DNA of 64,000 nucleotides, from assembly GCF_949628265.1 (NCBI RefSeq), contig NC_088790.1:27470545-27534544 (forward strand). Reading direction: 5' to 3'. The position numbers were made by a program, and so were the translations under genes. The notes below the pieces were generated by a model, which was not told the DNA's origin, did not search any database, and saw only the letters and a list, made by a program, of their open reading frames with translations. Of the stretch, positions 35,580-51,513 are shown one piece after another. This DNA is from Cloeon dipterum (Eukaryota > Arthropoda > Insecta > Ephemeroptera > Baetidae). Within the stretch, counting starts at the first letter, position 1. Every line of letters begins with the position of its first letter.

Positions 35580-37455
35580 TTACCCAGCCAACCTGCGCTT
35601 GACAAAGTAGGATCTGAATTTTCCAATCTGCACATCCGAGATGACAACCTTGAGCATGATGAACTGACTGTCATCTGGGTCAGCCTCTGCTTCACACACA
35701 GCTGTCTCCTTGTAGAGCCACCTGAACAAAGGGATAATATAAATTAAAGGGTTTTTTTATTAAATAATATCATCTACTAACTGGGCTTCCTCTCCTCCCA
35801 TTGGCACTTTGAAAACCATCACTTTTCTGTTTGTAGTTTGCATCACCACGGATTCGATGATTTTCTGCAGAAATGCCAAACCTAGAGGATAAAAAGGTTT
35901 AAAAAATCGATAAATTGGGATGAAAAAATCATTACGAGTTCCGTTTGTTGCCGACACAGGCAAATCGTCCTCGAAGGTGACGTCGGTTTGTGGTTTGTCA
36001 CATTTGTTTCGGACGGTTACGACTCGGTCTAAGAAATTCGGCGGCAGGTTTCTCAAACCTTGCAGTGTCTTGAAAACGTGATCTCTCTGTCTCACTAGGT
36101 CAGGGTGACTTCCGTCACAAATGTGCAAAATGGCGTCCTGCATTTGAATTTTCAGTGAGATGTGACACAATTTTTTTAACACGTCTCCGTTATTATTTTA
36201 CTCACAGCGTAGGCTACGTGGTCAAGGGTTGCAACAAAACACTCAAGGAGAGACTCTGGCAGGTCGGACATGAAGCCAACAGTGTCGATGTAGAGAACTT
36301 TCAGTCGAGATGGCAGCAACCCCTGGTGCAAGGTCACGTCCAGGGTGGCAAACAGTGAGTTCTTTGGCTGCAGTTTCTTTTCGCCCGTCAACGCCTTGAT
36401 GATACTGGTCTTGCCTGAGGAAATCTCATTGCAATTGAAGACTATAAAAAAACCTGTTTAACGCTCACCTGCGTTTGTGTACCCGACGACAGCGACCAAA
36501 GGGATTTTCCTCTGCTGTTTGTTCTTCTCTAAGGTATGGTGGTAGATCTGGCACTTTTTCATCTCTTCCTTTAGTTTGCTCTCCCTGGCGTGGAGAGTGC
36601 ACCTGAGCGCCTCAGGGCTCATTCCAGAGCCAAGCTGTACGTTTGCTGTCTCACTCAATAGCAGGTTTCTATTTTTTTTTTTAAAAAAAAATAATTTGCA
36701 CGGAATTGGTGTGATTATAACATTATTTAACCTGATGTATGGCAACTCGGCAAGAGCAACTTGAAGTTTAGCGTGTTTCGTGACTGCGTTTTCTTTGAAA
36801 ATTTGAATCACAATTGTAAACCGGTCAAACACTGGAACTCGAAACAATGCCTCTAACTCTCTGAAATGAACCAATTCAAAATTAAGACCAGACTGACACT
36901 GAAACTCAGTCTACCTTTTCTGACTTAATGCCAAGTATTTAAGGCTGATGAAAACTCCATTGATTTTCTTGTTCTTTCTGACCAGTTGCTTGAGCTCTTC
37001 CAATTTCCCCTTTCCAAACACCTTTTTCTTCTCAATGCTCTCCAAAGGAACTACCATCTGGAGCAAATCTTTATAGTGGTGGCAAAGAGACGATAAAAAT
37101 CCAAACCTGTCCAACAACAGACCAGCTGGCCAGGGTAGACACCAAGGCTGTTGCCTCTTCCAGCTCCAGGTCAGCCTTTGTGTTTATTTTCTTTTGCGGG
37201 CCCCATTTCACATAAGGTTGAAGCACCAAAAGGTCGTGCCCTGTTGTAGTACTATGCAGAACACTCTTAGCAATGCTATCATAGTTCTTATCATCAAAAA
37301 TCTCATCAGTCGCTCCGGTGCTCAGTGCTCTTGGCCCAAAACGATATGAAACTCTGAAAGAAACATCAAATTAAAATTAAAATTGTTCATTTAAACCTTA
37401 TAAACACATTTTACCTTGAAATACATCTACTAAGCGAGACAAATGATTTAATCAT
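35580..37455 (-). CDS. GTPBP6: GTPBP6, mitochondrial HflX-family GTPase
   Basis: Nine exons in phase: 37455-37415, 37353-37107, 37057-36915, 36860-36732, 36668-36469, 36414-36206, 36137-35936, 35881-35782 and 35721-35580; 470 aa. The start (MIKSFVSLSRCISRVSYRFG) is rich in Arg and Ser without acids, as in mitochondrial presequences. Then come the HflX N-domain (MVVPLE...KKKVFGKGKLEEL, RVPVFDRF), a helical linker (QVALAELPYIR), and the G domain: P-loop GYTNAGKTS, LFATLDVT, DTVGF, NKCD and SATNG, then the C-terminal domain (WLYKETAV, GKFRSYF). Known GTPBP6 proteins act in mitoribosome recycling and assembly. One intron is only 49 nt (37106-37058). The start codon overlaps the upstream TMEM141 stop. 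Confidence 0.95.
37452..37455 (-). promoter_or_regulatory. ATGA stop/start overlap joining TMEM141 and GTPBP6
   Basis: On the minus strand the bases read GAA GAA TGA in the TMEM141 frame and ATG ATT AAA in the GTPBP6 frame. Both cistrons lie in the same exon, whose next donor is at 37414. Either one mRNA carries both and the second is reached by reinitiation or leaky scanning, or GTPBP6 transcription starts inside the TMEM141 exon. Confidence 0.8.
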
Positions 37456-37838
37456 TCTTCTTGATTTAATTTTTCCTGCTCGGTGAAGTAAGTGTGCTTT
37501 TCCTCGACAGCCAGCCAGCCAGCTTGGCAAAGCTTTGATTTTTTAGACGTAATGTAGTAAGCCGTTGCCGAAGCCAGAATCGTGGACGAAAGGATTTTTC
37601 CTCCAGGGCCGTAGGGCAGTCTCTTTTTCAAAATATTCTGCGGCACGTAAACGCAGGCAAACGCTGAAAATATTTTAAAAATAATTCTTCAGGCGGAAGA
37701 ATGTAAACAAAAAGGGCTCATACTAAGCGTGAAGGTGGAGAGACCGGTGAGCAGGGCCCTCGTCATACACTCCAGGTACGATCCAATGCCAGGGTGTGTG
37801 CCTGAGTATTGCTGCTTCAGCTGATTGACATTATTCAT
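37452..37838 (-). CDS. TMEM141: TMEM141 family small membrane protein
   Basis: Exons 37838-37724 and 37663-37452 give 108 codons, the length I recall for human TMEM141. The N terminus has the family look: a helix with Gln/Lys, then THPGIGSYLECMTRALLTGL, a first hydrophobic stretch (STFTLTFACVYVPQNI), KKRLPYGPGGK, a second hydrophobic segment (ILSSTILASATAYYIT), a Cys-containing turn (KLCQAGWLAVEE) and a charged tail. Function is poorly known. It is the upstream cistron of a probable dicistronic unit: its TGA (37454-37452) overlaps the ATG of GTPBP6 (37455-37453), and no polyadenylation signal can lie between them. Confidence 0.88.
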
Positions 37839-40618
37839 GATGCGGATTCTTAATTAGAAACCAAATGATGGCATAATATTATAAAGTTTTGGTCACAAGA
37901 AAAGCTGAAAATTATGCCACCGTGTGCCAAAATATTTAATCTTGTCGAGCGTGAAGGGTTTTAAAACAGACTGAGAAATCAGCTGAATGAAATTAAAAAC
38001 AACAAGCGAATCTGGTGTTAGCCGGTGTCAGCTGGCAGCCAGTCAGGGTTGTCAACATGATTTTACACAGCTTACTGATGCGGTGCAGCTGCAGCTATCC
38101 AGGCGAAGCAAAGAACTGTAATGATTACAGCAGAAAGCGCAAATTTACAAATTTAACAAACAAAAATGACTTGGGATGATTTGGTCGAGTTAAATTATTT
38201 GTAATCGTAATGTTTGGCAACATTTTTAAAATCTCTATTGTAGTGCGCCTCTTTTAAATGGCTGCGCTGGTTCTTTGCTTTTACATGAAATATTGTATCT
38301 TCTATTGTGTGTTACTTACGAAACGAGTTTTTAGTTCCAAAGAATGAAAAATTAAACTTTATGACGAAATTTTTGAAGGGTTCATTTTCTTTCACCCCTG
38401 TTTTTTACACTGTCTCCAGTTATTTCCCAATTTTCTTCCGTAAGAAATGCAGGGAATTCATCTTTTTATTTTTTCTCAGCAAACACCCATTCGTCCTGGT
38501 CCCGGCAAAATTGCGTAACTTTCAACAACCAAACGTGAATTTCCTTGTTGCAAGAAAAGGGCAACAATCAATTCGACAATGAAAATTTGGGTGTTTGTTG
38601 AACGTTGCGGAATTTTGCCGGGACCAGGACGCATTGCATTATATTATAAAAAAAGTTTTCTTGCAAAACTTGCGCGCCTTGTTCTGATATCACTATGGTT
38701 TATGTATGAAAATTTTTTTACTTTAAAATAATTATTAATACATCTTGTTTTTATAAATCAATTTTACAGCATTTTTTTAAAATATTAATTCTTGCTGATT
38801 GCGAGAGTCCACAGTTCACGTTTGCTTAAAATGGACCGAACTAAACATCTACCTGCGGCTCATGTTTCTAGCAGGCAAATAATGTGTGGGGAAATTCCAG
38901 AGGGTGCCAGTTTTTAACAAGCACAATTTCCAACAGTCAGCGCGCTGTTTATTTTTTTTCCTTTTTGCGTCCCCTGTCCCCTTATCCTTGGGTTGCCAGA
39001 TTTATAGTCCCTCAAAACGAGTTCAAACTGACTGCTTTTGTGTGAAATAACAAAGAGCGCAGCGTGAAAGACATACTTAAGGGAAGATAAATGGATGGGT
39101 TGAAGGACACTCTTTGGCCTCTGATCTGACACGAAAATTTTACCTGCTGCTCAGAAGGGATGGGGGATGGAAGCCTTTATTATTTTCAACAAGGAATTTC
39201 TGATTTATTTCTTCAAATTTTTTAATTTTTGGGTCAGTGTTTAGACCAAAACTTTTTCTTGTCGGCCTGTACCATTATATTGCTGGTTTTATTAATTAAT
39301 AAAATACGTTTCGTCAATTCATCATCACTTTTTTATCTTTTTGTGCTTATCTTGACGGTCCGCAGGTCGTTGAACTTGCGTCGGAAATGGATTTGTGGTT
39401 TAAGGGGAAAAATCTTGAGCCTCCCGTGGACTGATGCAGCAGCTAAAATATCAAAGGCGCAGTCAGTAAAATAAAATGCGCTTTTCATAGAAATGAAATG
39501 CGCCCCTTCATGGGTTCCTGGCTTTTTGTGTCCGCTGCCATGCCGCGACAGGGGGGGCCTGGCATTATTATTGTAAAGAAAGGAGAGTTTTCTGCTGGGG
39601 GAATTTTTTCCACCCTCAACTGAACACAGATGAACCAGCAACGCTTTTACAAAAAAAACCAAAAGTTGGTTTCTTTTTGTATTCATTTGTTCCCCACCCC
39701 CGAAATAAAGTAATCAGTTCATATAGTTTTCTAGAATTTTATTTATCGATTTACTGTTTTAATTTGAAATTCAGTTTTTACAGTTTTACACTTATTTAAA
39801 TTAACTGTGTTCGTTTTATAAAAGAAAAGGATTAATTGAAGAAAAATACACTGTCAACTGTCAGCGCACAAGAAATCTTATGAAACGGTAAATAATGAAA
39901 TATGTGGGGAATTTTTTTAATGGATAAATTGGATAAATTTATCACATTTTTTTATAAAAGATCAACAGAAAGTAAATTACAGCGAACACGTACATGCCTT
40001 GGCGCTATTTTTCTACCTGCTATGAAATTTCATGCTCCATTACACAGTACAATAAATTATTTCAGAAAATATCGCAATTCTGAGATCAATAAATTTTATT
40101 TTTGCTGTTTTAAAAAAATAACACGATGCATTTTCAAGGAAAATATTAAATAATAATACTATATGACGCTTCTTGGCTGCGTCTTTCTGTTCTATTGTTA
40201 GCAGAGAGCAGTGCTAAAAGCCCTAAAAGCATTATTAGATTATTATTTATTAGTATGCTGTTATCTCCATTATGTTCTGTTGTAAGATTGAAAATAAAGT
40301 TACTAATCCCTAAAACGCACAATAACCTTTCACAGGTAATACAATATTTTGAACAGCATTGTAACGTTGTCATCGATAATAGCGGACAATAGATCCCTAT
40401 CCCTGGAAACTTTTCGGTCGCTTTGTACCTGCACCTGCCCTGCACCCTGCATTCATCGAAATCCCCTCCACCGTTTACGGCACAAGTCGAAAACTGCGGC
40501 GCTTACGGCGGTGCAAAGCTGCCATTGGTTGCGAGCTGCGAATGAGGCGGCAACACTGCAGGTCACGGAGAGAAAAACACAAAACACTCTTAACGCTGGA
40601 TGGAGAGGTCCTACAAAA
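37839..40618. other. Intergenic region between TMEM141 and the CUB/LDLa gene
   Basis: 2.8 kb. The left end is the TMEM141 promoter, and the right end (about 40380-40618) is a GC-richer stretch that is probably promoter and 5' UTR of the next gene. A small inverted repeat at 38488-38636 is listed separately. No gene is supported in the remainder. Confidence 0.5.
38488..38636. repeat. Short inverted-repeat element
   Basis: Arms of about 40 bp, each containing CGTCCTGGTCCCGGCAAAAT or its complement, followed by a CGTAAC/CGCAAC variant and TTCAACAA, and separated by about 65 bp. It could be a small MITE or a hairpin. I see no clear target duplication. Confidence 0.65.
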
Positions 40619-43600
40619 ATGAGGTTTTTCTACTTAATAATCGCGATTTTCGGCGCGAGCAGCGTGCAAGCCACCTTAGAATGTGAGTAGCGGCCGAAGA
40701 GGCCGAAATTTCGACATGAATCCGAACGCGAGTCGTCGAAATCGGCGGTTGCTAATTTCGCATGCAATTCAGGTCTCTCAACAGGATGACATCACAAACT
40801 CGGCGATCATAATAATTCACATATTACTCACGCCTGCTTTAATTTGCTCATTGAGTCTAATGTGTGGTTGTTAATTATGTGGCAGATACGTTGGAACATA
40901 GCTCGGTATGCGACCCGATGGCCAAGAAACGAACCGTGAAGATGGGCAACAAAGAAAGGTCTGCCCTGCACCTCACCGAGGGAAGACTTTTCCAACATTG
41001 GACTGGCACGAGAAGTTTCAACTGTACTTTTCTCGTTCAGGGCATTTCTAAGGACGAGCTTTCTGTGGTCATTCAAAACCTCAATTTTCGTAAGGACCCT
41101 GTCACAGAAGAATGCATTGATTATGTTCAGGTAAACTATGTAAATTAATAATACAATAATTATTGTTTCTAGCTTCATATACTTAACCGTTCAGTAAAAA
41201 GCCACTAGAATAAATTATTTGAAAATAAATTGTTCAGTAAATTGACGGACAAAAAAGGCTCAAACCAAAATTTCTGTAAGCGCCGCAAAAAAATGTGTTG
41301 TTTTGGAATCTAAAGTTTGGAAAAAAATACAAGTTCGTGTTAGTTAAAATATTAACGGGTTTTGTAAGAATTAATTTTTTTTCATGTGATAAACTGCCAA
41401 TCGGGAAGATTTTCCTGAAGAAAAGACGGGAAATTTTTATTTTTCAGATCACTTGAATTCCACTAGATGTTGTGTTTTCCCACTTTTCTAAAGAAAATCA
41501 TTTAAATGAGGGACAAAATAGATATATATATATATATATATAGTATTTTAAAAGAAGCTAGTAACAAATTAGTTACTTAAATAAATTCGTTCTGGGGGCT
41601 GATAGTTTATAATAATTAATTGTTTAATTTTGTGTCATTTTAGTTCTATCAAGAACACGGCAAAGTTTTGAAGTTTTGTGGTGAATTGAAAGTTGACAAC
41701 CCTATCGATCTGGAGGAACATAATAATCTGTTAGACAACGCAATTTTGCACTTCAAGGAAGACATTCTTGTCAATGTTTTCGTCGCAAGGATTCCTTTGG
41801 AACCAGAAATAAAGCTCAAATTTGATATTGTCTTCACGTCTTTCAAACGTAAGTTACGATTGCAGTTATCTGTTTTTTCTCTAATTTAATTAAAATGTTT
41901 TGTAATTTAAGTGTGCTCTGAAAATGACCCCAACTACGCTCCTTGCGGTGATACCAAAATGTGCATTTGGGGAGGATTGTTCCATGATGGATACATCAAC
42001 TGTCCGTACAATGGGTGCTACGATGAAACGTTGTGCTTTAACCCTTATCCTGAACACAAGAAGACAAAATATCGTAAGTAACTGTGGAACCAGTGATGGC
42101 TATCTAATATTTTTATTTTATTTTGCGCACTCAATTTCAATTCAAATTTGGCCAATTTTCCCAAAAATTTACAGTGCTTGAACGTATTTTCTTGGCATAT
42201 CCCGATTACTCTCGTCGAGATCTGTCCAATTGTGTATGCCACTTATTGGGGAAACTCTTGGTTTTGAAATTAAATCGGATTTCAAGTAAGGAGGCAGCCA
42301 TTAACATTTGAAAAGCACGGTAACTTTCCGGCCAATTTTCTCAAAAAATTGCAGTGCTTCTTAGGTCAATTTAGGCTTTAACTGAATTCTAAAGGATGAG
42401 TTTATGCATTGGTAACAAGCATTTGCCCGGCTTTTGCTCTTTAATGGCTACCACAAATAATTTTTCAAGGACCGGTTTTCTTCAGGAATGTCATTAGACA
42501 AATTGTTTTAGCTTCACAGCGGCGAAAACCTATGAAAAGTTATCAAATTCGATGTAATTGGAATATTATTAAATTTTTTATCTCGGGATCCCGTCAGGGA
42601 CAGACCCTGACCTTCCTAGGGCTACCCTAGACCCTCTTGTTTTAACAGTACACTACATGCTTGGAATCATATAAGAAATTAAGGAAATTAAACTTAAACG
42701 CCTTAATTAGAGCGTCAAAATTAATCCTGATCATTTTGCCCTTGAGAAAAAATAATACTGTGGGCTCTCCTAATTACTGTCGGTCTTGTAAATACTTATA
42801 CCAATGGTTTTATTTTAATTTTTATATTTTTAAAAATTTGTGATAGTAGAAAATAGTTTCTATAAAAGATCAGGGTAATAGTGGATTTTTGTTAACACTC
42901 AAAGTGTAAGTACCACGTGAACATTTTTTGCCTTCAAAGGCGCTCTCACGCTTTTTATCATGCTTGGAAGGGATAAACAAGGAATGAAGCGTGTATACAA
43001 GTTGTTGTGAAATGTCGTCACCGCGCAGGTGTCTCCTTCCTTTATATGTGTCTTAGAAATCGACATATTTGTGCTGGTTGTTTTATTTAGATAAAGCAAT
43101 ATTTTTTAAGGGGAGGAGGCACTAATTCTTGGTGTTAACTAATACTGTCATAAAGCGTAAAAATTCTAAAATTTATATTTTTAGATATTTCTAAAGGAAA
43201 TTTAAGACTGATTTCCGCTTATTTTGAAAAAATCGTCTTTATAAAGAATGCAATAGAAGCGGAGAACAAATTACTCTTTATTATTAAATTTTTGTTTTCA
43301 GATATCACTTCCGAGCTGAACTTGCTCTTCATCCTCGCGACGACGTGCGTCCTGATGGTGGTGGTCGTGTTTGCGTACTTCAAGTGCCAAGCGTACTTCC
43401 TCGACGACGGCATTCCCCCGGAACTAAGGTGCGGCACGCCGACGTGCGCCACCGCGCCGCCCTTGGAGGACCCGAAGGACGCGCCTCCTCCGTACCACAG
43501 CCTGTTCCCGGACAGCGATCCCGAGCAGGGTCCAGAAGTCACCCTTCTGGTCCAGCCGCCCCCCAACCCGGACGAGCAGACTGCCAGGATAACAGGGCCA

Positions 43601-43624
43601 AGTTCGGCGGCCTTTTCAACTTAA
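40619..43624 (+). CDS. Type I membrane protein with CUB-like and LDLa-like domains and a PPxY tail
   Basis: Exons 40619-40682, 40886-41130, 41644-41848, 41912-42073 and 43302-43624 give 332 codons. A signal peptide (MRFFYLIIAIFGASSVQA) is followed by a Cys-containing beta-rich region with CUB character (FQHWTGTRSFNCTFLVQG, FCGELKV), then a six-Cys module with LDL-receptor class A spacing (PCGDTKMCIWGG, NCPYNGCYDETLC), one TM helix (LLFILATTCVLMVVVVFAYF) and a Pro-rich tail with PPPY and many acids. The frame stays open upstream of the chosen Met to about 40349, but only this Met starts a signal peptide. The layout recalls LDLRAD3 or NETO-like receptors, but I cannot assign an orthologue. PPxY predicts contact with a WW-domain ligase. 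Confidence 0.8.
41522..41542 (+). repeat. (AT)n microsatellite
   Basis: About ten perfect AT units in intron 2 of the CUB/LDLa gene. Confidence 0.9.
42145..42445 (-). mobile_element. R1 MITE, partial
   Basis: R1 interior and one subterminal region in reverse orientation, starting near GGCCAATTTTCCCAAAAAT and ending near GGCTTTTGCTCTTTAA, so both termini are missing or altered. It lies in the last intron of the CUB/LDLa gene. Confidence 0.7.
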
Positions 43625-45648
43625 AAAAATTTAAATTAAGTCACACAATTTAGCCGATTAAGTTCAACTTATGATCTGTACCGGCCCATGAATCTTAATT
43701 TTTGCCTGGTTGGATCTCAAACCGTAATTTTACGTGCATGAATCTAGGGTCACGTCTTCCATGGACAGATCACGGTGTTAGAATTAGTATCAATGCATGG
43801 ACTGCACTCATTCGAGAATCTCGCAGAAGATATTAATTTTTTTTCTCATTTTCCCTACTTAAATCGGATTTTCTTCAAAAAAAATTGTTTTTTGATACAT
43901 TCTGCCGACTTAAAGACTGAGAGGCCTTCTGAACTTAAACTTTGGTTTTGAAACAAAGTCTGTTCACCTTTGAGTGAGTTTTAACCTCTCAGAAGATCAT
44001 CTTTCATGGTGTAACGCTAGTTACCTTCCAGCTAACAGACCGATAGTTAGTAAGGAGTATTAAATTTAGTATTATAACACGTGCCTTGAACATCATGAAC
44101 GCATAGACACGCAAGGAGATGCGACAAGAATTTTTATTCACCCAGAAAAGAGTTTGGAATACAACACAGTCGTAATTGTTCAAAATTGTGTACTTAATCC
44201 AACGGCAGTATATCTGGTGAATATCAGCAGGATTTTTGTTGTAAACGCTTGAACTGAACATGTATTATTTGTACATTACTCACTTTGCTCTCGCTTGTGC
44301 CGTCTTTGTATTATTGTCAGGACTTTTTGTCCAATAGGGTTCTGGCAACAATCTTAAGGAATCCCGGATAATTAAGAATTGGACAAAGAAATGTATTGAT
44401 ATACTGGCTAGCTCACTTTTCAAAGCATGAGAGCTCTTGTGATTTATATTTTAACTGTTGACTGCGTAATTGTACAATACTTCTGGAGCAATAGTTGAAA
44501 TTAATTAAAAATTGGTACATTTCAAAATTCCATCAGAAGCCAACGGCAAAATAGTTGCCAACTTTGTAAACACCTGATGGTCAATTAATGTGTAAGATAG
44601 CCAAAAAGAGAATAAATCCTGTTAAAGTACGTAAGGTGCTATAATATTTTGGTCCTTTGATTGTCCCTTTGATCTCCATAATGGAAAATTATCTACCTCA
44701 ATTTCTTATTATTGCTTCACACAAACTCAGGTGAACAAGTCAACGATTTCCTCTGCGGCAGCAATGGGAAAGTGCGTTGAACCCCTTGCTCTTTGAAGGT
44801 CATAAATGCCGCAGGTCATATATCCTTTTGCCTTTATCTCCTGACGAGGGCGGCAGCAAAGAGCTGATATAGGGTTTCAGAAAAAAGCTAATAATGGTAT
44901 CTCTGTATATTTAGGATCGCAGATGTTTCTCAACAACAAAAAAGTATGAAATAATATTTTTTGTATTATAGTGCGCGCCTTGCGGATGCCAATTTGTCCA
45001 CTTATGAATGCGCCTTTTGCAGAGAGTCAAAATGATCCATATAGCCACCGGTTTAAAAGCCGAAAATTATCAGAGAATAAATAAATTATTGGTCTTCGGT
45101 CCTTAGGACCGTTAAGTACTTCCAGAAAAATGTCCAGCCAACGTTGCCAGCCCAAAATTTCTAAATTCGACTGCAGCCAGCCGCCGCCTGAAGTTAAACG
45201 AAAAAATACAATATTACGAATTTTATTACATTTAAAAAAATCAGAAATAACGTTTTATTTTATGCCACCGCATAAGCGCGTAAAAATCAAGTAGTACTCA
45301 TTTCCCGCGTTCTCGCAACTTGAGTCAAAGTCTTCCTTATTGGCTTATTGATAGCTTATTTAACTTATAATTCTTCTTATTTAGTCATTCTCGAGAATAC
45401 GCTAGAAACTCTAGAAACTACTCTTAAGGAAACCCACCAGTGTTGCCACCTGTGAATCATGCGTTACATCAACAGCGCTGTATGACAATTGCCGTAAGCT
45501 CCGCCCCTTGTTAAAATTTTCACTCTCTTCACGTCAGTCGCTTTGTTAAAAGTCTATGTAAGGCCGAGGCAGCCATTTTTACACATGTTTTTAGCTTTTT
45601 CTGGTCAGCCACTCGTCTAGCAAGAAACCAAATTTACTCTTTAGGTCA
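43625..45648. other. Intergenic region with the UBE2D promoter
   Basis: The first 1.8 kb hold nothing I recognise. The last 180 bp or so (from about 45465) recur upstream of the second UBE2D copy and are promoter plus 5' UTR. Confidence 0.5.
45465..45648 (+). repeat. UBE2D promoter/5' UTR block, first copy
   Basis: Matches 49850-50010 upstream of the second gene: GTAAGCTCCGCC versus GCAAGCTCCGCC at the start, and the shared GGCCGAGGCAGC and CACTCGTCTAGCAAG. The duplication therefore included the promoter, and both copies could be transcribed. Confidence 0.75.
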
Positions 45649-48594
<2,946 letters not shown>

Positions 48595-49096
48595 TCGCCC
48601 CTCGACGCCAATCACCGACCTCTCATCTCGTCTCTCGTGTGTATGACGATCATTCTAATGCTTCAGTCTCTCTTCCTCTCTGCTCGTAAAGAGAAAGCAG
48701 TACGTTTCTTAATGCTCCGACATTTGCGAAAATTTCCGTTAGACTCGCTACTAGTCACTGTGCAGTATTTTTCGTCCACGATCATGTTGATATAAAATAA
48801 TAATTATTCTCTCGTGGCACTCGCTGGCTGCTGCTTCATTCGTAGGATGAAGCAAGGGTCGACAGTGTTCGCTGCCAATTTGTGTTAACTTCTGATTTTT
48901 GGAGTGTCTGCTGGAAACATTGACTGAAATCATCCATTGTCTTTTTGCATTCAAATGCAACTTCTTTTTGACATAGTCCACCGTTGTGAATGGTTTACTG
49001 CAGCTGCTGATCAAGTCTTTTCAAAGTTGTTACATACAAAAGCAAACATAATTTTTGTAAATACTTTTGTCGCTGTTTATAATTTTCGGTGCCTAG

Positions 49097-49102
49097 AATA
49101 AA
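49097..49102 (+). terminator. Polyadenylation signal, UBE2D copy 1
   Basis: AATAAA about 500 bp past the stop. The stretch just before it (TTGTCGCTG to AATTTTCGGTGC) is also found just before the copy-2 signal. Confidence 0.65.
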
Positions 49103-49849
49103 CATTGATATTCTTATCTGTGTAACAAAGGGTATTATTTCTAACTCAAATCACCAAATAATCTGTCTCTAATTTACATCGTTTACGCAAGTAAAGGAAA
49201 ATTTTCTAGAATTCTTACCCCTTAACAGCAGGGTTGTATTTCCTTGCCACCCGATTTATTTCACTGGTTATTAACGGTTCTTACCAATTTCTTGCGCAAT
49301 GAATGAATTTTTGTTCCATAATTTCCCCTGTGATAATTATTTTGTGTATGTGATATCAGTGAAATAAAGATTATAATCTAAATTAAAAAATTTTCGGTCG
49401 GATCGGTGAAAATTTCCTCTGCTGTGCAGATTTTTTCTTTTAAATTGCAATTTTTTTCGTGCCGCGACTATATCCACGATTAACAAAGAAGACGTAGATT
49501 TCATATCGGCTACACTTTTACAGCTTTAAAACAGGCGTTATAAGAGTAATAATATAAACATAATTTAAAGCACACGTGTACCTCTTGCGCGACTGGCTGC
49601 ATCCAGGCTTACTTACAATTAGTTCTACAAGGTGAGAATTATTTGAGTGGGCACCATCTGATGGCAAAGAGTAGCCCTTCCTATGTCGTTTAATGGGAAC
49701 TCTGTAAAAATACGGTTGCAATCAATTACTCTGGACGTTTACGATGCAGGATTGGTATTAGGCAAGACGAGGTGTGCCCGTGTGCGAGCGAACTTTTATT
49801 ACCGAAAACCCGGCATGGAAAATCGAAGGAAACATCCCTAATCGCAAGC

Positions 49850-50010
49850 TCCGCCTCTTATTATCTTATCATTTTCGCATTCTTCACGTCAGTCACTTCG
49901 TTAAAAAAAGTCTATGTCAGGCCGAGGCAGCTCTTTTTACACATGTTTTTGAGCTTTTTCTGGTCAACCACTCGTCTAGCAAGGAACCAAATTTACTCTT
50001 CAGGTCAATA
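49850..50010 (+). repeat. UBE2D promoter/5' UTR block, second copy
   Basis: Partner of 45465-45648; includes GTCAGTCACTTCGTTAAA, GCCGAGGCAGC and the leader ending just before the ATG. Confidence 0.75.
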
Positions 50011-51403
<1,393 letters not shown>

Positions 51404-51507
51404 TCGCCCGTCGAAGCCAATCACCGACCTCTCATCTCTTCTCTCGTGTGTATGACACGATCATTCTAATTCTTATTTTGTCGCTGTCTATAATTTTCGG
51501 TGCTTGG

Positions 51508-51513
51508 AATAAA
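51508..51513 (+). terminator. Polyadenylation signal, UBE2D copy 2
   Basis: AATAAA about 105 bp past the stop. The 3' UTR lacks about 390 bp that lie between the stop and the equivalent signal in copy 1. Confidence 0.65.

Noticed and set aside
40349-40618. In-frame extension upstream of the CUB/LDLa signal peptide
   Set aside because: It would bury the signal peptide about 90 residues in; it looks like 5' UTR.
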